NCBI GenBank assembly: GCA_025210485.1
Contig: JAOARN010000133.1
Location: 40,410 to 104,409, forward strand
DNA from: Marinifilaceae bacterium
GTDB lineage: Bacteria > Bacteroidota > Bacteroidia > Bacteroidales > Marinifilaceae
Reading direction: 5' to 3'
Length of the DNA: 64,000 bases
Shown piece by piece: positions 9,039 through 18,321 of the stretch. The notes under the pieces were generated by a model. It saw only the letters and a list, made by a program, of their open reading frames with translations. It was not told the origin of the DNA and ran no database searches. The stretch's first letter is position 1. Each line of letters starts with the position of its first letter. Both the position numbers and the translations under genes were made by a program.

Positions 9039-10076
9039 ATGAAAAAGAGAGGACTTATTTTATCTATATCATTTTGTATTATTTTATCTGCATTTGCATT
9101 AATAGGTCATAGTTTTTACACAATGATATTTGTGGACAATACAAAACCTGGATTTAAGACTGCTGAAATATACATTCCGACAGATTCAAATATGGAAGAT
9201 GTACTAATTTTGCTTAAAAACAAAGATATAATCAAGGATATAAGCAGTTTAGAATGGGTTATGAATAAAAAGAAATATCATAAACTAGTCAAATCGGGAC
9301 GATATATTTTAAAAGAAAAAATGTCCAATAATGGAATTGTAAATTTGCTTAGATCTGGTTCTCAAACATCTGTTAATTTCACATTTAATAATACTCGGAC
9401 ATTATCAGAATTTTGTGACAAAGTTGCTTCTCAGCTAGAATTCGATTCCGAAAGTCTAATGATATATCTAAAAAGCAAAGAAACACAAGAGAAGTATGGT
9501 TTTAATTCTCAAAATATAATATCCTTATTCATCCCAAACACATATAAATTATATTGGGATATTAGTATTGATAGTTTTGTTGAGAAGATGTATAAAGAAT
9601 ATAGAAAATTTTGGAATGACCAAAGAATGAAAACAGCAAAACAGCTTGGATTAAGTTTTCAAGAAGTATCCACTCTAGCATCAATTGTTGATGCTGAAAC
9701 TAATTATAATCCTGAAAAAGCAATTGTTGCAGGTGTTTATATTAATAGATTAAAGAAAGGAAGAAGATTGGAGGCAGATCCAACTTTAAAATTTGCTGTA
9801 GGGGACTTCTCCATCAAAAGAGTTTTAAATAAACATAAAGAAGTAGATTCACCATACAATACCTATAAAAATGCAGGTTTACCCCCAGGACCAATAAGAC
9901 AGGCGTCTGTAAAAGGAATAGATGCTGTACTAAACTATAAAAAGCATAGTTATTATTACTTTTGTGCAAGTCCTAAATTTGATGGCACACATATTTTCGC
10001 AAGAAGTTTGCGTGAACATAATAATAACGCAATAAAATACAGAAGAGAATTAAATAAAAAAGGAATTAGAAAATAA
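9039..10076 (+). CDS. mltG: endolytic murein transglycosylase MltG
   Basis: MltG cleaves nascent glycan strands at the outer face of the inner membrane and so ends their elongation. The protein has a short cytoplasmic N-terminus, one membrane helix (about residues 6-28), a LysM-like region and the YceG catalytic domain. The domain signatures are LFIPNTYKLYWD (about 165-176), LASIVDAETNY (about 212-222) with the conserved Glu in ET, and the substrate-groove sequences YINRL, LEADPT, SPYNTY and GLPPGPI. At 345 aa it is a normal length. The gene is convergent with murB, so two peptidoglycan genes face each other across one terminator. The call is secure. Confidence 0.93.
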   Translation: MKKRGLILSISFCIILSAFALIGHSFYTMIFVDNTKPGFKTAEIYIPTDSNMEDVLILLKNKDIIKDISSLEWVMNKKKYHKLVKSGRYILKEKMSNNGIVNLLRSGSQTSVNFTFNNTRTLSEFCDKVASQLEFDSESLMIYLKSKETQEKYGFNSQNIISLFIPNTYKLYWDISIDSFVEKMYKEYRKFWNDQRMKTAKQLGLSFQEVSTLASIVDAETNYNPEKAIVAGVYINRLKKGRRLEADPTLKFAVGDFSIKRVLNKHKEVDSPYNTYKNAGLPPGPIRQASVKGIDAVLNYKKHSYYYFCASPKFDGTHIFARSLREHNNNAIKYRRELNKKGIRK

Positions 10077-10090
10077 ACAAAACAATGATA

Positions 10091-10124
10091 AAAAAGCTCA
10101 AATAATATTATTTATTTGAGCTTT
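10091..10124. terminator. bidirectional terminator between mltG and murB
   Basis: The sequence AAAAGCTCAAATAA pairs with TTATTTGAGCTTTT across a few loop bases, giving a long A/T-flanked stem between the two convergent genes. Confidence 0.85.
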
Positions 10125-10137
10125 TCTCAATTAAGAA

Positions 10138-11154
10138 TTAAATCGAAATAACTTCTTGCTCTAACATAATGCCAAATTCAAATAAAACAGATTTCTTTAT
10201 TTTATTTGAAAACACAACAATTTCATCACCCTTTGCATTATTGTAATTTATTATAATTAATGCTTGATCCTTATGAACACCAACATTGTTTTCGATTACA
10301 CCCTTCCAATTACATTTCTCAACTAACCAACCAGCAGGAATCTTATATTCCGAATTTTCTAATTCATAGTATTTTATATCAGGAAATTTCGCTTTTAGTT
10401 TTTCAAACTTATTAGCATTAATAATAGGATTTTTATAGAAGCTTCCTGCGTTTGGAAGTAATTTAGGATCTGGTATTTTAGACTCTCTTATTTTTATTAT
10501 GCTTTTTCTGATATTAGCCAAATTTATTTTTGAATGGTTCTTTCTTAATTCATTTTCAACATTTCCATAAGATAAATTATACTCATGTTTTTTATTTAAT
10601 CTGAAGTAAACAAAACAAACTACAAATTCATTTTTAAAACTATTTTTAAATATACTATCTCTATATCCAAATTCGCATTCATCATTTGAAAGAGACAGTT
10701 CTTGCCCATTTTCAATAAGAACTCCTTCTACAAGTTCAATATTATCTTTGGCTTCAACTCCGTATGCACCAATATTTTGTACGGGTGTTGCGCCAACCAC
10801 ACCTGGTATGGCAGATAAATTTTCAATACCTTGATAGTTCTTTTCAACTGCCCAGTTTACAAATTCGTCCCAATTCTCATTTGCTCCGACTTTAACATAA
10901 ACATGTTCTTGTGTTTCCTTAACTATTTCAATCCCTTTGATATTAGGATGAATCACAAGGCCATCAAAATTCTCGGTAAACAATATATTACTACCTCCTC
11001 CAAGTATAAAAAACTTAGATTCTATTAGATTGTTCTTTTTGATTAGTTCGATTAATTCGTCGGTATTTTCGAATTGGAAATAGAATTTACAATTAGCATC
11101 TATTCCAAAACTATTAAATTTTTTTAGGTTGAAGTTTTCTTCTAGTCTTGGCAT
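10138..11154 (-). CDS. murB: UDP-N-acetylenolpyruvoylglucosamine reductase
   Basis: MurB is the FAD/NADPH enzyme that makes UDP-N-acetylmuramate in the cytoplasm. The FAD-binding signatures are LGGGSNILFTENF (about residues 51-63) and SAIPGVVGATPVQNIGAYG (about 119-137). The substrate-domain motifs are YRDSIFKN, AGSFYKNP with the catalytic Ser, and AGWLVEKCNWKG. The C-terminus ends LEQEV, carrying the usual Glu. The 338-aa length and the motif spacing fit the long (type I) form. A -7-like element lies about 26 bp upstream on the minus strand. The gene is monocistronic. Confidence 0.95.
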   Translation of the reverse strand: MPRLEENFNLKKFNSFGIDANCKFYFQFENTDELIELIKKNNLIESKFFILGGGSNILFTENFDGLVIHPNIKGIEIVKETQEHVYVKVGANENWDEFVNWAVEKNYQGIENLSAIPGVVGATPVQNIGAYGVEAKDNIELVEGVLIENGQELSLSNDECEFGYRDSIFKNSFKNEFVVCFVYFRLNKKHEYNLSYGNVENELRKNHSKINLANIRKSIIKIRESKIPDPKLLPNAGSFYKNPIINANKFEKLKAKFPDIKYYELENSEYKIPAGWLVEKCNWKGVIENNVGVHKDQALIIINYNNAKGDEIVVFSNKIKKSVLFEFGIMLEQEVISI

Positions 11155-11640
11155 TTTATTTTCTTTAAAAATCTGATTGCAAATATATAAAGCTTTTTAA
11201 TATAATTCGCCTGAACGAATAAAATGAAAATTTTTAAAAATAAAAATTTATTATATTATTCAAATCTTGAAATATTTACTTCTAGATGAAAAATAAAAGC
11301 AATTGGAATTAACTATTTAAGATATATCACAAACTATAAAATAGGCGAATCTTTCATTCTAAACAATTTTGAAAGTCAAGATTTCAAAATCTAAGCCTTA
11401 AAACAAGTAATATTAGAACATCATAGTTTACATGCTTAATATCTTACATAAAAACTATTAATTAGCCTATTCCAAGCAATAAAAATAATTCGTAATAAAA
11501 AAATTCAAAAAGAATATATGATTTACAGAAACAGCAATATATAAATCATAACTAATATATATACTGCTGTATTTCTTAGGATAATTCACAAATAAATTGG
11601 TGTTTTTATTCACTAAATCATCATTTCTCAACTAATACTG
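11155..11640. other. intergenic region with a weak hairpin
   Basis: About 490 bp lie between ltaE and murB, which run in the same direction. The only structure I see is a 12-bp stem with one mismatch (11531-11542 with 11559-11570), which may end ltaE transcription although it lacks a T run. No coding frame is supported. Confidence 0.4.
11180..11187 (-). promoter_or_regulatory. -7 element for murB
   Basis: The minus strand reads TATATTTG, matching TAnnTTTG, 26 bp upstream of the murB start. A -33 TTTG is not evident. Confidence 0.45.
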
Positions 11641-12666
11641 TTAAGCTAGTTCTTTCTGCAATAAATTAGCAAAATTTATTATGTCTTCCTCTTTTGTATC
11701 AAAAGAACATAACCATCTCACTTCTGATTTTTCCTCATCCCATACCCAGAAGAAATATTCTTTTTGTAGTTTTTTAATTGACTCTTTTGGTATAATAGCC
11801 CAAATGCCATTGGACTCGACATTTTGGGTAATCTGTATTTTATCTAAATGAGATATCTTTTCTTCCAACATTTTAGCCATTTTGTTGGAATGTTGAGCTG
11901 TCTTAATCCATAAATCATCTTTTAATAATGCTAAAAATTGACAACTTATAAATCTCATTTTTGAACTAAGTTGATTCAATTGCTTTCTGTAAAATAATGC
12001 TTTTTCAGCCAAATCTTTATTAAAAAACAAAGCTGCCTCTCCAAACATTAATCCATTTTTAGTTCCTCCAAAACTTAACATATCAACACCCGAGTCTACA
12101 ATCATTGCCCTCAATTCTTCTTTAGTTTTAACAGCATTAGCTATCCTTGCTCCGTCAACATGTACATACATGCTATTTTGATGAGCAAAATCGCAAAGAG
12201 TCTTAATCTCCTGAGCTGTGTATACTGTTCCCAATTCGGTACATTGCGATATTGATATTACCTTTGGTTGTGAATGATGATGACTACCCACAACATGCAT
12301 CATTGGTTTTATTTGATCCACCGTGATTTTCCCATTACTTGTTTCTATAGTGCTTATACGACAGTTTGCAGACTTTTCAATTGCACCACATTCATCAACA
12401 TATATATGAGAGCTACTTGCTGAGATAACAGAATGATAGGAGTCAACCATACAGGTTATGCCTAAGGCATTGGCTCCTGTCCCATTGAAGCATAAAAAAA
12501 CATCCAATTCTGTATCGAATAGTTTTTGAAATTCAAGCTCAAGCTTCTTGGTGAAAACATCATCTCCATATGCCAGCTCATGCTCCTGATTCGCTGAATT
12601 TAACGCTTCCATTATCTCAGGTAGAACACCCGAGAAGTTATCACTTCCAAATCCTCTTTTTGCCAT
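11641..12666 (-). CDS. ltaE: low-specificity threonine aldolase (PLP-dependent)
   Basis: This is a 341-aa fold-type I PLP enzyme that cleaves threonine or allo-threonine to glycine and acetaldehyde. The N-terminal signature GFGSDNFSGV and the AYGDD motif are typical. The cofactor site is seen as NGTGANAL, VHVDGARIANA (about 165-175) and SFGGTKNG with the Schiff-base lysine at K203. The call rests on these motifs and the normal length. The related β-eliminating lyase/tyrosine phenol-lyase group is less likely because of the short length. It is a single gene, divergent from the tandem adenylate kinase. Confidence 0.9.
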   Translation of the reverse strand: MAKRGFGSDNFSGVLPEIMEALNSANQEHELAYGDDVFTKKLELEFQKLFDTELDVFLCFNGTGANALGITCMVDSYHSVISASSSHIYVDECGAIEKSANCRISTIETSNGKITVDQIKPMMHVVGSHHHSQPKVISISQCTELGTVYTAQEIKTLCDFAHQNSMYVHVDGARIANAVKTKEELRAMIVDSGVDMLSFGGTKNGLMFGEAALFFNKDLAEKALFYRKQLNQLSSKMRFISCQFLALLKDDLWIKTAQHSNKMAKMLEEKISHLDKIQITQNVESNGIWAIIPKESIKKLQKEYFFWVWDEEKSEVRWLCSFDTKEEDIINFANLLQKELA

Positions 12667-12886
12667 AGTATTTTAATATTTGCGTGTATTATGATAATTT
12701 CATTGTTAGGTTTAGAACAATGAAATTTTATTATGATTTTTTATACTTAAATAGATGAGTGTAAATTTAACAAAATACTAGATTCATCATATATATTTAT
12801 TTCGATATTTATATTATGGTCATATATATTAAAGAAAAAAAGTGATAAATTAGAGATAATTATAAAACTAAATTCAATAATACGCC

Positions 12887-14038
12887 ATGTTAAATATTGC
12901 ACTATTTGGTCCTCCAGGAGCTGGAAAAGGCACACAAGCACAAAACATAATCGAAAAATATAATTTATTCTACATTTCAACAGGAGAAATACTCAGACGA
13001 GAGATCCAAAGAGAAACAGAACTAGGCTTAAAGGCTCAAAATATAATATCTTCTGGAGGTCTTGTCTCTGACGAAATAATTGTTCAAATTATAGAAAACA
13101 CAATTACTCAAAACCCTAAAGCAAATGGATTTTTGTTTGATGGTTTTCCAAGAACTTATATTCAGGCATATATACTTGAGGGTTTAATGATAAAATTAAA
13201 CACAAAATTAAATTTACTGATAAATCTTGAAACCCCTGAATCTGTTTCCTTACAAAGACTATTGCTCCGAGGCAAGTCGTCAGGAAGAATGGATGATAAT
13301 AGTCAGGTAATAAAACATAGGCTCGAAGAATACCGCAACAAGACGGTTCCAGTTATTGATTTTTATAAAAACAAGGGGGTTTACAAAGCTGTGGATGGTT
13401 CACAGACGATTAAAAATGTTCAAATACAATTAGAGGAATTAATAAAAGCAGAACAGAAAAATATTTTATATAATGTTGTACTGATGGGTTATCCTGGTTC
13501 AGGAAGAGGGTCACAAGGGATAAAATTAGCAAAAAAATATGGTCTGGAATATATTGCAACTGGGCAAATGCTTGACCAGGAAATTAAAAAGGATAGTCAG
13601 CTAGGTAAGCAAATTAAGATATTATATGAAAATGGAGAATTGGTTCCTGACGAGATAGTTGTGAAACTGATTGAGAAAAAAATATCCGAAAATCAAAATA
13701 AAAAAGGTTTTGTTTTTAAAGGATTTCCACGAACACTAGTTCAATCATACATTCTTGATGGATTATTACAAAAATTTAATTCAGGGATTTCAAAAATAAT
13801 TTTGTTAAATGTGCCTAATTTAAAACTCATAGATAGATTAGCTAAACGTAGCAAAACAGACCGATGTATGCCCTATGATACAGATACTTCCAAAATTGTA
13901 AAAAGATTTCAGGAACACGAGGAAAAAACACTACCTGTAATAAGGAAATATCTAGAATACAGCATATTTAGCGAAATAGATGGGGATGCGAATCAAGACG
14001 AAGTATTTGAAAATTTAGAAAAAGTAATAGATTTATAA
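12887..14038 (+). CDS. adk: tandem (double) adenylate kinase, second copy degenerate
   Basis: Adenylate kinase interconverts ATP plus AMP and two ADP. This 383-aa protein is two short-type Adk domains joined head to tail, about 190 aa each and both without the LID insertion. The first (1-190) has an intact P-loop, GPPGAGKGTQ (8-17, with K14), STGEILR, DGFPRT and GRMDD. The second (about 196-383) keeps the layout, but its P-loop is GYPGSGRGSQ (201-210): the essential Lys is Arg207. Its AMP-site motif reads KGFPRT instead of DGFPRT. The second half is therefore probably a structural or regulatory copy. The start ATG follows a short untranslated leader. The double-domain architecture is seen directly; loss of activity in the second half is inferred from the residue changes. 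Confidence 0.9.
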   Translation: MLNIALFGPPGAGKGTQAQNIIEKYNLFYISTGEILRREIQRETELGLKAQNIISSGGLVSDEIIVQIIENTITQNPKANGFLFDGFPRTYIQAYILEGLMIKLNTKLNLLINLETPESVSLQRLLLRGKSSGRMDDNSQVIKHRLEEYRNKTVPVIDFYKNKGVYKAVDGSQTIKNVQIQLEELIKAEQKNILYNVVLMGYPGSGRGSQGIKLAKKYGLEYIATGQMLDQEIKKDSQLGKQIKILYENGELVPDEIVVKLIEKKISENQNKKGFVFKGFPRTLVQSYILDGLLQKFNSGISKIILLNVPNLKLIDRLAKRSKTDRCMPYDTDTSKIVKRFQEHEEKTLPVIRKYLEYSIFSEIDGDANQDEVFENLEKVIDL

Positions 14039-14123
14039 TTATGTATATTACATTGATTACATAATATTAATCATTAATGTCTCTGCTTCTATTTTCTCTA
14101 TATTGTTTTGCATTTTTTTAAGA

Positions 14124-14151
14124 TTTGAAACAAAAAAGATGATTAATTTTG
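14124..14151 (+). promoter_or_regulatory. possible promoter of the cysE-cysK operon
   Basis: TTTG at 14124-14127 precedes TAATTTTG at 14144-14151, an octamer that fits TAnnTTTG. The 16-bp spacing is slightly short. The first gene starts 80 bp further on. Confidence 0.45.
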
Positions 14152-14230
14152 CTTACATGATTACCAAAATAATCACACACAAAATTAATTATATAAGTGA
14201 TACACTTATCAATATAAATATTCTCAACTA

Positions 14231-15067
14231 ATGAATAAATTCGAAGATACAATACTGAGACTTAATTCGATCAGAATGAATTTCGATATTGAGGTTCCGC
14301 ATAAAGATATAGCGATAGAATTTACAGATACCGTAATTGATATTCTTTTTCCTGTTTTTGCAAAATATAAACACAAGGAATGTAATCAAGAATTCTTATT
14401 TATAAATTTAGAATCCTTGTTAAGAAAACTTCTCAGTCCTTTCAAAGATAAGTTAACTAGTTCGGTTTCCGATATTTGTGACAGATTCGTTTCTGCACTT
14501 CCCGATGTATACTCGATGTTGATCAAGGATGCAACTGCAATAAAAAACTTTGACCCTGCGGCTACTAACGAGGCGGAAGTCATTATTGCCTATCCTGGAT
14601 TCTGGGCAATTGCCGTATATCGGATTTCTCACATACTGCATAATATGAATATCCCGATTGTGCCTAGATTAATTAGTGAATACGCCCATTCAAAAACAGG
14701 AATAGATATTCATCCTGGAGCTAAAATTGGAGAAAACTTTTTTATAGATCATGGTACTGGTGTTGTGATTGGAGAAACATGCGTAATCAAAAATAATGTA
14801 AAAATTTATCAGGGAGTTACCCTTGGCGCTTTGCAAGTAAGCAAGGATTTGCAAAATGTAAAAAGACATCCCACTGTTGAAGATAATGTAATTATATATT
14901 CAAATGCTACCATACTTGGTGGGAAAACTATTATTGGACACGATTCTATTATAGGAGGTAATACTTGGCTTACATCTAGCGTAGATGCCAACTCTTTGGT
15001 TTATCATTCTAATAAACAAAAAATTAGAACCAATAAACCTGAAAAGAATTTAGACTTTCAAATTTAA
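14231..15067 (+). CDS. cysE: serine O-acetyltransferase
   Basis: It transfers acetyl from acetyl-CoA to L-serine, the first step of cysteine synthesis. The N-terminal helical part spans about residues 1-140. The C-terminal left-handed β-helix has hexapeptide repeats: IDIHPGAKIGENFFIDHGTG (about 158-177) contains the catalytic His-Gly region. VVIGETCVIK, IYQGVTLGAL, RHPTVEDNV and GGNTWLTSSV follow. At 278 aa it fits the epsC/CysE long form. cysK begins 12 bp downstream, so the two enzymes are surely co-transcribed and may form the cysteine synthase complex. Confidence 0.93.
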   Translation: MNKFEDTILRLNSIRMNFDIEVPHKDIAIEFTDTVIDILFPVFAKYKHKECNQEFLFINLESLLRKLLSPFKDKLTSSVSDICDRFVSALPDVYSMLIKDATAIKNFDPAATNEAEVIIAYPGFWAIAVYRISHILHNMNIPIVPRLISEYAHSKTGIDIHPGAKIGENFFIDHGTGVVIGETCVIKNNVKIYQGVTLGALQVSKDLQNVKRHPTVEDNVIIYSNATILGGKTIIGHDSIIGGNTWLTSSVDANSLVYHSNKQKIRTNKPEKNLDFQI

Positions 15068-15079
15068 AATACTTTAGAT

Positions 15080-15994
15080 ATGATATACAACAACATAACC
15101 GAAATCATAGGTAATACTCCTAGTATCAAAATTAATAATATATTTAGAAAAGATATAAATGTATTTATCAAATTGGAAAAACAAAATCCTGGAGGCAGTA
15201 TAAAGGATCGCATTGCATTGGCGATGATTGAGGATGCCGAAAATAAATCTATATTAAAACAAAACTCTGTAATAATTGAACCTACCTCGGGTAATACGGG
15301 TATAGGATTGGCAATGGTTGCCGCAGTTAAAGGCTATAGACTTATTTTAACAATGCCTGAATCAATGTCTGTAGAACGACGAAAAATTTTGCAAGCTTAT
15401 GGTGCAGAAATAGTTCTTACAGAAGCTGCTCTAGGCATGAAGGGTGCCATAGACAAGGCAAATGAACTTAACAATAAAATTGAAAATTCTTGGATTCCTC
15501 GTCAATTTGACAATCCAGCAAATCCTGAAATACATAGAAACACAACTGCTATAGAGGTGATTAATGATTTCAAGCTTCTTGGTTTAGATTATTATATTAC
15601 TGGCATAGGTACAGGAGGTCATATTACAGGTGTTTCTGAAGTATTAAAATCTGAGTTCCCTAACATAAAATGTTATGGTGTAGAGCCAGCAGACTCTCCT
15701 GTTTTGAGCGGTGGAAATCCTGGACCTCATGCAATTCAAGGTATTGGAGCAGGCTTTGTGCCTTCTGTCCTAGATCAAACTGTTATTGATAATATAATTC
15801 AGGTTGAAAAAAATGAAGCTTTCGATATGGTTAGAAAAATGGCAACTCAAGAAGCACTATTTGTTGGAATTTCAACAGGAGCAAGTGTGGCGGCTTTATA
15901 CAAAATTCAAGATAAACTTGAACCAAATTCTAATATTCTTTTAATGAATTATGATACAGGAGAAAGATATCTGTCTGTAGATTCTTTATTTTAA
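15080..15994 (+). CDS. cysK: cysteine synthase (O-acetylserine sulfhydrylase)
   Basis: This PLP enzyme makes cysteine from O-acetylserine and sulfide. The Schiff-base lysine is K42 in NPGGSIKDR. The PLP-phosphate and substrate loop is PTSGNTGIG (about 69-77). The GIGTGGHITG loop and the C-terminal GISTGAS motif are present. The 304-aa length is standard, and it lies directly behind cysE. CysM activity with other sulfur donors cannot be excluded from sequence alone. A strong terminator follows. Confidence 0.95.
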   Translation: MIYNNITEIIGNTPSIKINNIFRKDINVFIKLEKQNPGGSIKDRIALAMIEDAENKSILKQNSVIIEPTSGNTGIGLAMVAAVKGYRLILTMPESMSVERRKILQAYGAEIVLTEAALGMKGAIDKANELNNKIENSWIPRQFDNPANPEIHRNTTAIEVINDFKLLGLDYYITGIGTGGHITGVSEVLKSEFPNIKCYGVEPADSPVLSGGNPGPHAIQGIGAGFVPSVLDQTVIDNIIQVEKNEAFDMVRKMATQEALFVGISTGASVAALYKIQDKLEPNSNILLMNYDTGERYLSVDSLF

Positions 15995-16015
15995 AACTGA
16001 CATATATTTAATATA

Positions 16016-16056
16016 AAAAAGGATAATAATCAAACTATATTATTATCCTTTTTCTA
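16016..16056. terminator. terminator after cysE-cysK
   Basis: A perfect 15-bp stem (AAAAAGGATAATAAT at 16016-16030 with its complement at 16039-16053) lies between the convergent cysK and the unknown gene ending at 16065, and can serve both directions. Confidence 0.88.
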
Positions 16057-16064
16057 TTTTATGA

Positions 16065-17015
16065 TCAATCCCTATCTATGGTAATGCTTTCTATTGATTG
16101 AATTTTACCCCCATCTTTCTCCTTTTTTAAAATCTGTAATGACATCATTCTAAACCAATTTGCAAACTTATAATCTTTGTCAGCTTTTATATTAATTCTC
16201 CTCAACTCTTTTTCAATATTTTGAAATTCTTTTAAAACTCCATCCAAAAACAACTCTCTATATTTATTGTCAACTTTTTTTGAAGGAAACAAAAATTGAA
16301 ATCCTTTCTTTTGCGAAACTTGCAATAAAATATCAATGTCCTCAGGAGCTTTCAATACATATATTCTTGGTTCTTCAGGCAATGGTATTCTATTTAAGGT
16401 TTTCATATCACCTATTTCAGCTTGTTTCACCAAATATCCAAACAAATAAGATGAATAGTTCTTCGTCACAGAATATATTTCGTTCAATAAAACAGAAGTT
16501 TTGGAATTACTATACTTATCCTCATTTCTACAAAAATTCCACATCGCATATTCCCCATAATATCTAATCTTTTCAAGCCAATATAGATCAGATAATTGAA
16601 AGTCATAAACAGCCGATTTACTAAATTTAGCACTAGTATTTGTTAATGAATTTAGAATTATCAAATTAGGATATTTTGTAAATTTCACTCTCTTCTTAAA
16701 ATCCTCAAGCACACTTAATTCATCTTCCGAATATATGTAAAACACAGAATAGGATTTCTCATCCATTTTGAAAGCTAAAGGGATATTTAATATTCCTTCA
16801 TCACTTAATTGACTATAAACAACAGAATATGAAAAAGATATTTTTTTTGTAATTGAATATGCCTTTAAAGTATCAATCGTTTCAAGGATATCGGATTCGA
16901 GTTTTCCTGTCTTTTGAATCTTCAGTTTATTAAGGGAAGTCTTTTTTATTTCGAAGTCATGACTGATTTTAAAATATTGTTTATTTCTATTTCTTAATTT
17001 TTGTAATAATCTCAT
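16065..17015 (-). CDS. protein of unknown function downstream of the PhzF gene
   Basis: I do not recognise this 316-aa protein. It is mostly hydrophilic and rich in Lys, Ile and aromatic residues. It has no signal peptide or clear membrane segment, and its C-terminal part contains the acidic/basic helix GVLKEFQNIEKELRRINIKA. An in-frame ATG at 17060 would overlap the PhzF gene by 34 bp. I prefer the ATG at 17015, because a purine-rich AAAAGGAAGAG stands just before it on the minus strand and the overlap then disappears. It sits 11 bp after phzF, so the two are probably co-transcribed. Function: unknown. Confidence 0.75.
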   Translation of the reverse strand: MRLLQKLRNRNKQYFKISHDFEIKKTSLNKLKIQKTGKLESDILETIDTLKAYSITKKISFSYSVVYSQLSDEGILNIPLAFKMDEKSYSVFYIYSEDELSVLEDFKKRVKFTKYPNLIILNSLTNTSAKFSKSAVYDFQLSDLYWLEKIRYYGEYAMWNFCRNEDKYSNSKTSVLLNEIYSVTKNYSSYLFGYLVKQAEIGDMKTLNRIPLPEEPRIYVLKAPEDIDILLQVSQKKGFQFLFPSKKVDNKYRELFLDGVLKEFQNIEKELRRINIKADKDYKFANWFRMMSLQILKKEKDGGKIQSIESITIDRD

Positions 17016-17026
17016 TACTCTTCCTT

Positions 17027-17812
17027 TTATATATTGATTTCCCCTTTTAAGTATGTGCATGCTTTACCACTGATATAAACTATTTTATCGGTGTTTCTAC
17101 ATTTTAAAATAGCAGACCGCTCTGAAATTTGAGCCGCTACCATCTCATCTTTATTGAGTTCCAAAGCCCAATAAGGTGATAAACTGCAATGTGCAGAACC
17201 TGTTGCGGGATCTTCTAGAATGGTTGACTGTGGAGTGAAAAACCTTGAAACAAAATCATATTGATTTGAACTTGCACTCACAATAACTCCTCCTGGATCG
17301 ATATTTATCTGATCTAGTTTTTCTTTATCAACTTTGATATTTCTAATATCGTCTTCGTTATCATAAATCAAAAGATAATCCCGTGATTTTAAAACCTTGC
17401 TTGGTTTTATATTAAGTGAATCATATATACAATCAGGGAGTTGAGCTTCTTTTGCTTGCCTACTAGGAAAATTTAAAACATAATAGTCTCCCTCTTTATC
17501 TACTATTATATCTCCACTAACTGTCTTAAATTCAATCTGCTTTTTATCCCAATTCAATTCTGTAAATATATAATGACCGGTTGCCAGTGTGGCATGTCCA
17601 CATAAATCCATTTCTATATCAGGAGTAAACCATCTTAATTCAAAATATTCATTATGAGAAATGAAAAATGCTGTTTCTGCTACAGCATTTTCTTTTGCTA
17701 TTTGCAACATTAAATCATCACTTAACCATTCTTCTAATTGAATCACACAGGCTGGATTTCCCTTGAATACATTATCGGTAAAAGCTGAAATTTGCGCTAT
17801 TTGTAGTTTCAT
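17027..17812 (-). CDS. PhzF-family isomerase/epimerase-like protein
   Basis: This protein belongs to the PhzF (phenazine biosynthesis-like, diaminopimelate-epimerase fold) family. Two mirrored half-domains are expected. The first carries AFTDNVFKGNPACV (10-23) and AVAETAFF, with the conserved general acid/base Glu at 46, followed by DLCGHATLATG. The second carries EDPATGSAHCSL. At 261 aa it has the usual length. Most members outside phenazine producers have unknown substrates, and no phenazine genes are present here. It heads a two-gene transcription unit with the unknown gene ending at 16065. Confidence 0.88.
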   Translation of the reverse strand: MKLQIAQISAFTDNVFKGNPACVIQLEEWLSDDLMLQIAKENAVAETAFFISHNEYFELRWFTPDIEMDLCGHATLATGHYIFTELNWDKKQIEFKTVSGDIIVDKEGDYYVLNFPSRQAKEAQLPDCIYDSLNIKPSKVLKSRDYLLIYDNEDDIRNIKVDKEKLDQINIDPGGVIVSASSNQYDFVSRFFTPQSTILEDPATGSAHCSLSPYWALELNKDEMVAAQISERSAILKCRNTDKIVYISGKACTYLKGEINI

Positions 17813-17982
17813 CTATTTTCTTTTGCTTCACAATTTAGCATAAAAAATTATAAATAATAAGTCTATTACTTTATTTATTGATAATTTGAAAACAATCACA
17901 CGCTAATTATGTTATGTAGATTACTACAAAACAGTAAAACAATGATTTTTTATTTCATCATAAATAGAAAATAATATTTAAT

Positions 17983-18028
17983 TTAGATTTAAAGCTGTAA
18001 GGCGATTTCATCGCCGATCTTTAATCTA
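17983..18028. repeat. REP-like palindrome
   Basis: An inner perfect hairpin (GGCGAT at 18001-18006, loop TTC, ATCGCC at 18010-18015) is flanked by an outer imperfect stem, TAGATTTAAAG against CTTTAATCTA. It sits immediately upstream of a REP-associated transposase remnant, which is the usual position of such elements. Confidence 0.6.
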
Positions 18029-18040
18029 ATATTATTTAAC

Positions 18041-18313
18041 ATAACAACAAGATTTAAAAATCCAGATGGTGTTTACTTTGTAACATTTGCTGTTGTTAGT
18101 TGGATTGATGTTTTTTCAAGGCAGTTATATAAGGATATTGTGGTTGATAGCTTGAGATATTGTATTCAGCATAAAGGTATGGAGCTTCTTGCTTGGGTGA
18201 TTATGAGTAATCATTTGCATTTGGTTTTTAGAGCTACTGTTCCGGCGTTGAAAACGCTTAAAGACAAGGGATTGATAGATTTGCAATCAAAGCTCGGCGT
18301 TGAAAACGCTTAA
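18041..18313 (+). pseudogene. truncated REP-associated tyrosine transposase (IS200-like, Y1/HUH family)
   Basis: Translation in this frame gives NPDGVYFVTFAVVSWIDVF, then a stretch ending in WVIMSNHLHLVF. These are the N-terminal and HUH (NHLHLV) signatures of the single-strand DNA transposases found with REP elements in Bacteroidota. No ATG starts the frame. After the HUH motif the frame runs into a repeated palindromic sequence and stops at 18311-18313, so the half with the catalytic Tyr is missing. A short tail, ending in YYLWFKK, continues in another frame to about 18365. The family call is secure; the gene is clearly broken. Confidence 0.82.
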
Positions 18314-18321
18314 AGACAAGG
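18243..18321. repeat. direct repeat pair containing a small palindrome
   Basis: A 27-bp sequence beginning CGGCGTTGAAAACGC occurs at 18243-18269 and again at 18295-18321. Each copy contains the hairpin GCGTT-GAA-AACGC, the same design as the upstream palindrome with a 3-nt loop. The pair lies where the transposase frame breaks down. Confidence 0.7.
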
